NCBI GenBank assembly: GCA_027490555.1
Contig: JAIXXW010000234.1
Span: forward strand, 1-14,992
Source: Comamonadaceae bacterium
Lineage (GTDB): Bacteria; Pseudomonadota; Gammaproteobacteria; Burkholderiales; Burkholderiaceae_C
Reading direction: 5' to 3'
Length of the DNA: 14,992 bases
Of this stretch, positions 12,807 to 14,992 are shown in pieces. Each line of letters opens with the position of its first letter. Positions within the stretch are counted from its first letter, which is position 1. Position numbers and translations under genes: made by a program. Below the pieces are notes generated by a model, which was given only the letters and a program-made list of their open reading frames with translations, made no database searches and was not told the origin of the DNA.

Positions 12807-14132
12807 TCACCACTTGACTTTGCCGCTGCCGATGTCCATCACCATGCGTGTGGAAAGGTACAGCCGGGGTGCGATCGAGTCGATGAAGATGTACTCGTCG
12901 TCGTTGGAGTGGGCACCATAGCCCCGCAGGCCAAAGCTCTCGAGCACGCCACCTTTGGGGCGCAGGCCGGCAAAGGCGGCATCGGTGCCGCCGCCGGTGG
13001 CACGCTCTTGCACGATCAGGTTTTGCCCAATCTCCTGGAAGATGCCCGCGGCGTGCTGGGCCATGACCCGGGCGGCCTGGGTGGCCTCAAAGGCCGGGCG
13101 GCTTCTGTAAAAACTCAGTTCGATTTGGGTGTCGGGGATCAACTTGTCCTTGATGGCTTCTTTCAGGCTGTTCTCCATCAGGTCCAAGTCTTTGTTGGAC
13201 AGCGATCGCACGTCGGCAATGGCGCTGGCCGACGCCGGAATCACGTTGCGGACATCGCCGCCACGGGCCACGGTCCAGTTGATCTGGAGCCCCTTGGCCG
13301 GGTCGCCAAAGTTGCGGGTCTTGAGCATCTGGTGGGCCAATTCGTACACCGCGTTGCGCCCGGCTGCGGGGTTGGCGCCGGCGTGCGAGGCTTTGCCGGT
13401 GACTTTCATTTCGACGATGGCAATGCTGCTGGTGGCCAGGCGGACCATGTCCTTGTCAACGCCGCCGCCTTCAAAGGACATCACCGCGTCGTACTCTTCC
13501 CCCAGGCGGACCAGCAAGGCGCTGGAGCCGGGCGAGCCGATTTCCTCGTCGCCGTTGATGGCCACGGCCAGTTCGGCGTAGTCGTCATAACCCAGCTCCT
13601 GCAGCATCTGCACCGTGTGCAAGATCAAGGCCACGCCCCCTTTGTCGTCCGCGATGGCCAGGCCATAGGCCCGGTTGCCATCGATGCGGAAGGGCTGTTT
13701 GGCCACCATGCCTTTGAGGTACACCGTGTCCATGTGGGCGATCATCAGCACTTTCTTTTGGCCCTTGCCTTTTTTGGTGCCCATCACCACCGGCCCCAGT
13801 TTGGCGCCCTTGAGCTGGGGGTGGAAGTCGGGCGCCTTGGTGGGAATGGTTTGGACCTCCATGCCCAGCTGTTGCAGGCGCTGCCCAATCAGCTGGCTGA
13901 TTTTTTCAAGGCCTTCCAGGTCCCGGCTGCCCGACTCGATGGAGACCAGGTTTTTGAGGGTGTCCAGCAATGCAGGTGTTTGCGACTGGGCCATCGCTTG
14001 GACCCGGGCCTTCAGGGGATCGGCCGGGGTCTGCGCCCAGGCGGGCGTGAGTGCCGCAACGCAGCAGCTGGCGGCCAGCAGCCACTGGGCCGCCTGTTGT
14101 TTGGGGCTGCGAAGCCCATGCGAAAGCCACAT
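12807..14132 (-). CDS. Exported M20 family metallopeptidase (carboxypeptidase G2-like)
   Basis: This 441-residue M20 zinc peptidase is closest in layout to glutamate carboxypeptidase (CPG2), which removes C-terminal glutamate from folates and similar compounds. An N-terminal signal sequence is visible (WLLAASCCVAALTPAWA, about residues 17-33), so the enzyme is periplasmic or secreted. Metal and catalytic residues occur in order: AHMDTVY (His133, Asp135), GLAIADDKGG (Asp162), NGDEEIGSPG (Glu196, Glu197), FEGGG and the C-terminal AHSNDDEYIF histidine. The dimerisation domain lies between, with GKASHAGANPAAGRNA carrying the conserved His. The ATG at 14132 has AAGGA about seven bases upstream; ATG 14165 lacks a ribosome site and would break the signal peptide. 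The Bug-type binding protein follows. The family is sure, the exact substrate inferred. Confidence 0.92.
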   Translation of the reverse strand: MWLSHGLRSPKQQAAQWLLAASCCVAALTPAWAQTPADPLKARVQAMAQSQTPALLDTLKNLVSIESGSRDLEGLEKISQLIGQRLQQLGMEVQTIPTKAPDFHPQLKGAKLGPVVMGTKKGKGQKKVLMIAHMDTVYLKGMVAKQPFRIDGNRAYGLAIADDKGGVALILHTVQMLQELGYDDYAELAVAINGDEEIGSPGSSALLVRLGEEYDAVMSFEGGGVDKDMVRLATSSIAIVEMKVTGKASHAGANPAAGRNAVYELAHQMLKTRNFGDPAKGLQINWTVARGGDVRNVIPASASAIADVRSLSNKDLDLMENSLKEAIKDKLIPDTQIELSFYRSRPAFEATQAARVMAQHAAGIFQEIGQNLIVQERATGGGTDAAFAGLRPKGGVLESFGLRGYGAHSNDDEYIFIDSIAPRLYLSTRMVMDIGSGKVKW

Positions 14133-14300
14133 GACGGTTCCTTGGTGGTGGAGGGATGGGACCATTTAACGACTTTGGATGTGGCCCGTCTGCACCATTG
14201 GTGACAGCACCGACCCCGGCCGGAGCAGCCTTGGGGTGCTTGGCCATGGCATCACGCGGGTGCTGCAGCCTTGCTAAGCTTGCAGACCAAAGGAGTCAAC

Positions 14301-14992
14301 ATGACACACAAAATGGCCATCATCGGGCTGGGCATCATGGGCCGGCGCATGCTCGAAAACACTTGGCGACACAGCGCGTTCGAAGTCAGTGGTGTTTGGG
14401 ACCCGTCGCCCGACTCGGTCGCCAAGGCCCTGGCGCTCCAGCCCGCAGCGCCCGTGGCGCACAGCGCGCAAGCCGCCATGGCCGGGGCCGATGTGGTGTA
14501 CCTGGCCTGCCCGCCTGGGCCGCGCAAGGCCTATGCCTTGCAGGCCGCTGCCGCAGGCCAGGGTGTGTTCATGGAAAAGCCGCTGGGCACCGACAACGCC
14601 CAAAGCCGTGATTTGCTGGCCCAGCTGGCCCACGCGCGCCTGCCCGGCGTGGTCAATTTCACGCAAGCGGCGTCGCGCGGGTTTGAAGCCTTGCGCCAGG
14701 CCATCGATGCGGGTGAAACGGGTGAGCTGCTGGGCATCGACATCGTGGTCAACTACCCTGCCTGGCCGCGCGCCTGGCAACAAGACGCCGATTGGCTGCG
14801 CCTGCGTGCCGAGGGAGGTTACACGCGCGAGGTGATCTCGCACTTCTTGTTTTTGGCGGGGCGTTTTTTGGGTCCCCTGACTTTGCAGCACGCGTCGCCG
14901 CGCTACCCGCAAGACCCCACCTTGTGCGAGCTGGACATGCTGGCGCGCCTGAGCACGGCCGACGGCAAGCCGGTGACGGTCATGGCCACCAC
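14301..14992 (+). CDS. Gfo/Idh/MocA-family oxidoreductase (3' partial)
   Basis: The frame from ATG 14301 stays open to the window end (230 codons), so the gene continues beyond it. AAAGGAG at 14289-14295 is a strong ribosome site. The N-terminal Rossmann fold starts at once with MAIIGLGIMGRRM (GxGxxG, residues 9-14) for NAD(P) binding. After the ADVVYLACPP strand comes the family signature MEKPLGTDN (Glu92, Lys93, Pro94), whose lysine is catalytic in sugar dehydrogenases. The second domain begins around FTQAASRGFEALRQAIDAGE and continues through GGYTREVISHFLFLAG, with a His typical of the active site. Members oxidise or reduce sugars, inositols and related polyols; the substrate here is unknown. 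It is divergent from the M20 gene across 168 bases that must hold both promoters. Confidence 0.9.
   Translation, partial: MTHKMAIIGLGIMGRRMLENTWRHSAFEVSGVWDPSPDSVAKALALQPAAPVAHSAQAAMAGADVVYLACPPGPRKAYALQAAAAGQGVFMEKPLGTDNAQSRDLLAQLAHARLPGVVNFTQAASRGFEALRQAIDAGETGELLGIDIVVNYPAWPRAWQQDADWLRLRAEGGYTREVISHFLFLAGRFLGPLTLQHASPRYPQDPTLCELDMLARLSTADGKPVTVMAT

Noticed and set aside
12729..14204. A 491-codon open frame on the plus strand opposite the M20 peptidase
   Set aside because: It runs antisense through a clear M20 gene, is rich in Gly/His/Val/Gln as GC-rich antisense frames are, and shows no domain or ribosome site.
1..14992. CRISPR arrays, insertion sequences or rRNA
   Set aside because: No regularly spaced repeats, no transposase-like product, no IS-type terminal repeats and no rRNA-like sequence were seen.

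Overview
The window looks like chromosomal DNA of a betaproteobacterium in the Burkholderiales, most likely a Comamonadaceae relative. The backbone is visibly GC-rich. It carries a tripartite-tricarboxylate (Bug/TctC) substrate-binding protein, a family greatly expanded in that group, and housekeeping genes of the expected kind. The genus cannot be fixed by reading alone.

Layout. (1) 1-1375, plus strand: the 3' end of valS, then galU. (2) 1383-3084, minus strand: cysM, a zinc-ribbon NUDIX hydrolase and a TusA-type sulfur carrier, tightly packed and probably one operon with a sulfur theme. (3) 3123-3207: a complete tRNA-Leu(CAA) with its own promoter-like box and a strong intrinsic terminator. 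(4) About 3208-7860: an islet of visibly lower GC with every gene on the minus strand. In transcription order it holds an ADP-ribosylglycohydrolase with an uncharacterised N-terminal domain, a VRR-NUC nuclease whose start overlaps the previous stop (ATGA), a truncated SprT/phage-type zinc metallopeptidase, a Sel1-repeat protein that begins inside the metallopeptidase remnant, and a small HAD-fold protein. The 3' end of the tRNA (GGTTC, three mismatches, then TCCGGCCCCGG) recurs at 7818-7836, so the islet may be a decayed tRNA-anchored insertion. No integrase is present. (5) 8071-11011, plus strand: a von Willebrand factor A protein, a membrane-anchored metallophosphoesterase, and a conserved-looking cysteine-containing protein I cannot name. 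(6) 11065-11556, minus strand: a secreted thermonuclease whose start codon sits in the loop of a strong predicted hairpin. (7) 11753-14132, minus strand: an exported M20 (carboxypeptidase G2-like) peptidase followed by the Bug-type binding protein, perhaps a uptake-and-hydrolysis pair. (8) 14301-end, plus strand: a Gfo/Idh/MocA oxidoreductase cut by the window edge.

The best candidate for something undescribed is the islet. Its ADP-ribosylglycohydrolase/VRR-NUC pair is translationally coupled, sits beside a tRNA, and lies with Sel1 and HAD proteins. Related families (ARH-fold Tri1, VRR-NUC TseV effectors, Sel1-type immunity proteins) occur in type VI secretion antagonism, and similar parts occur in phage-defence islands. 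The function of this combination is inference only.
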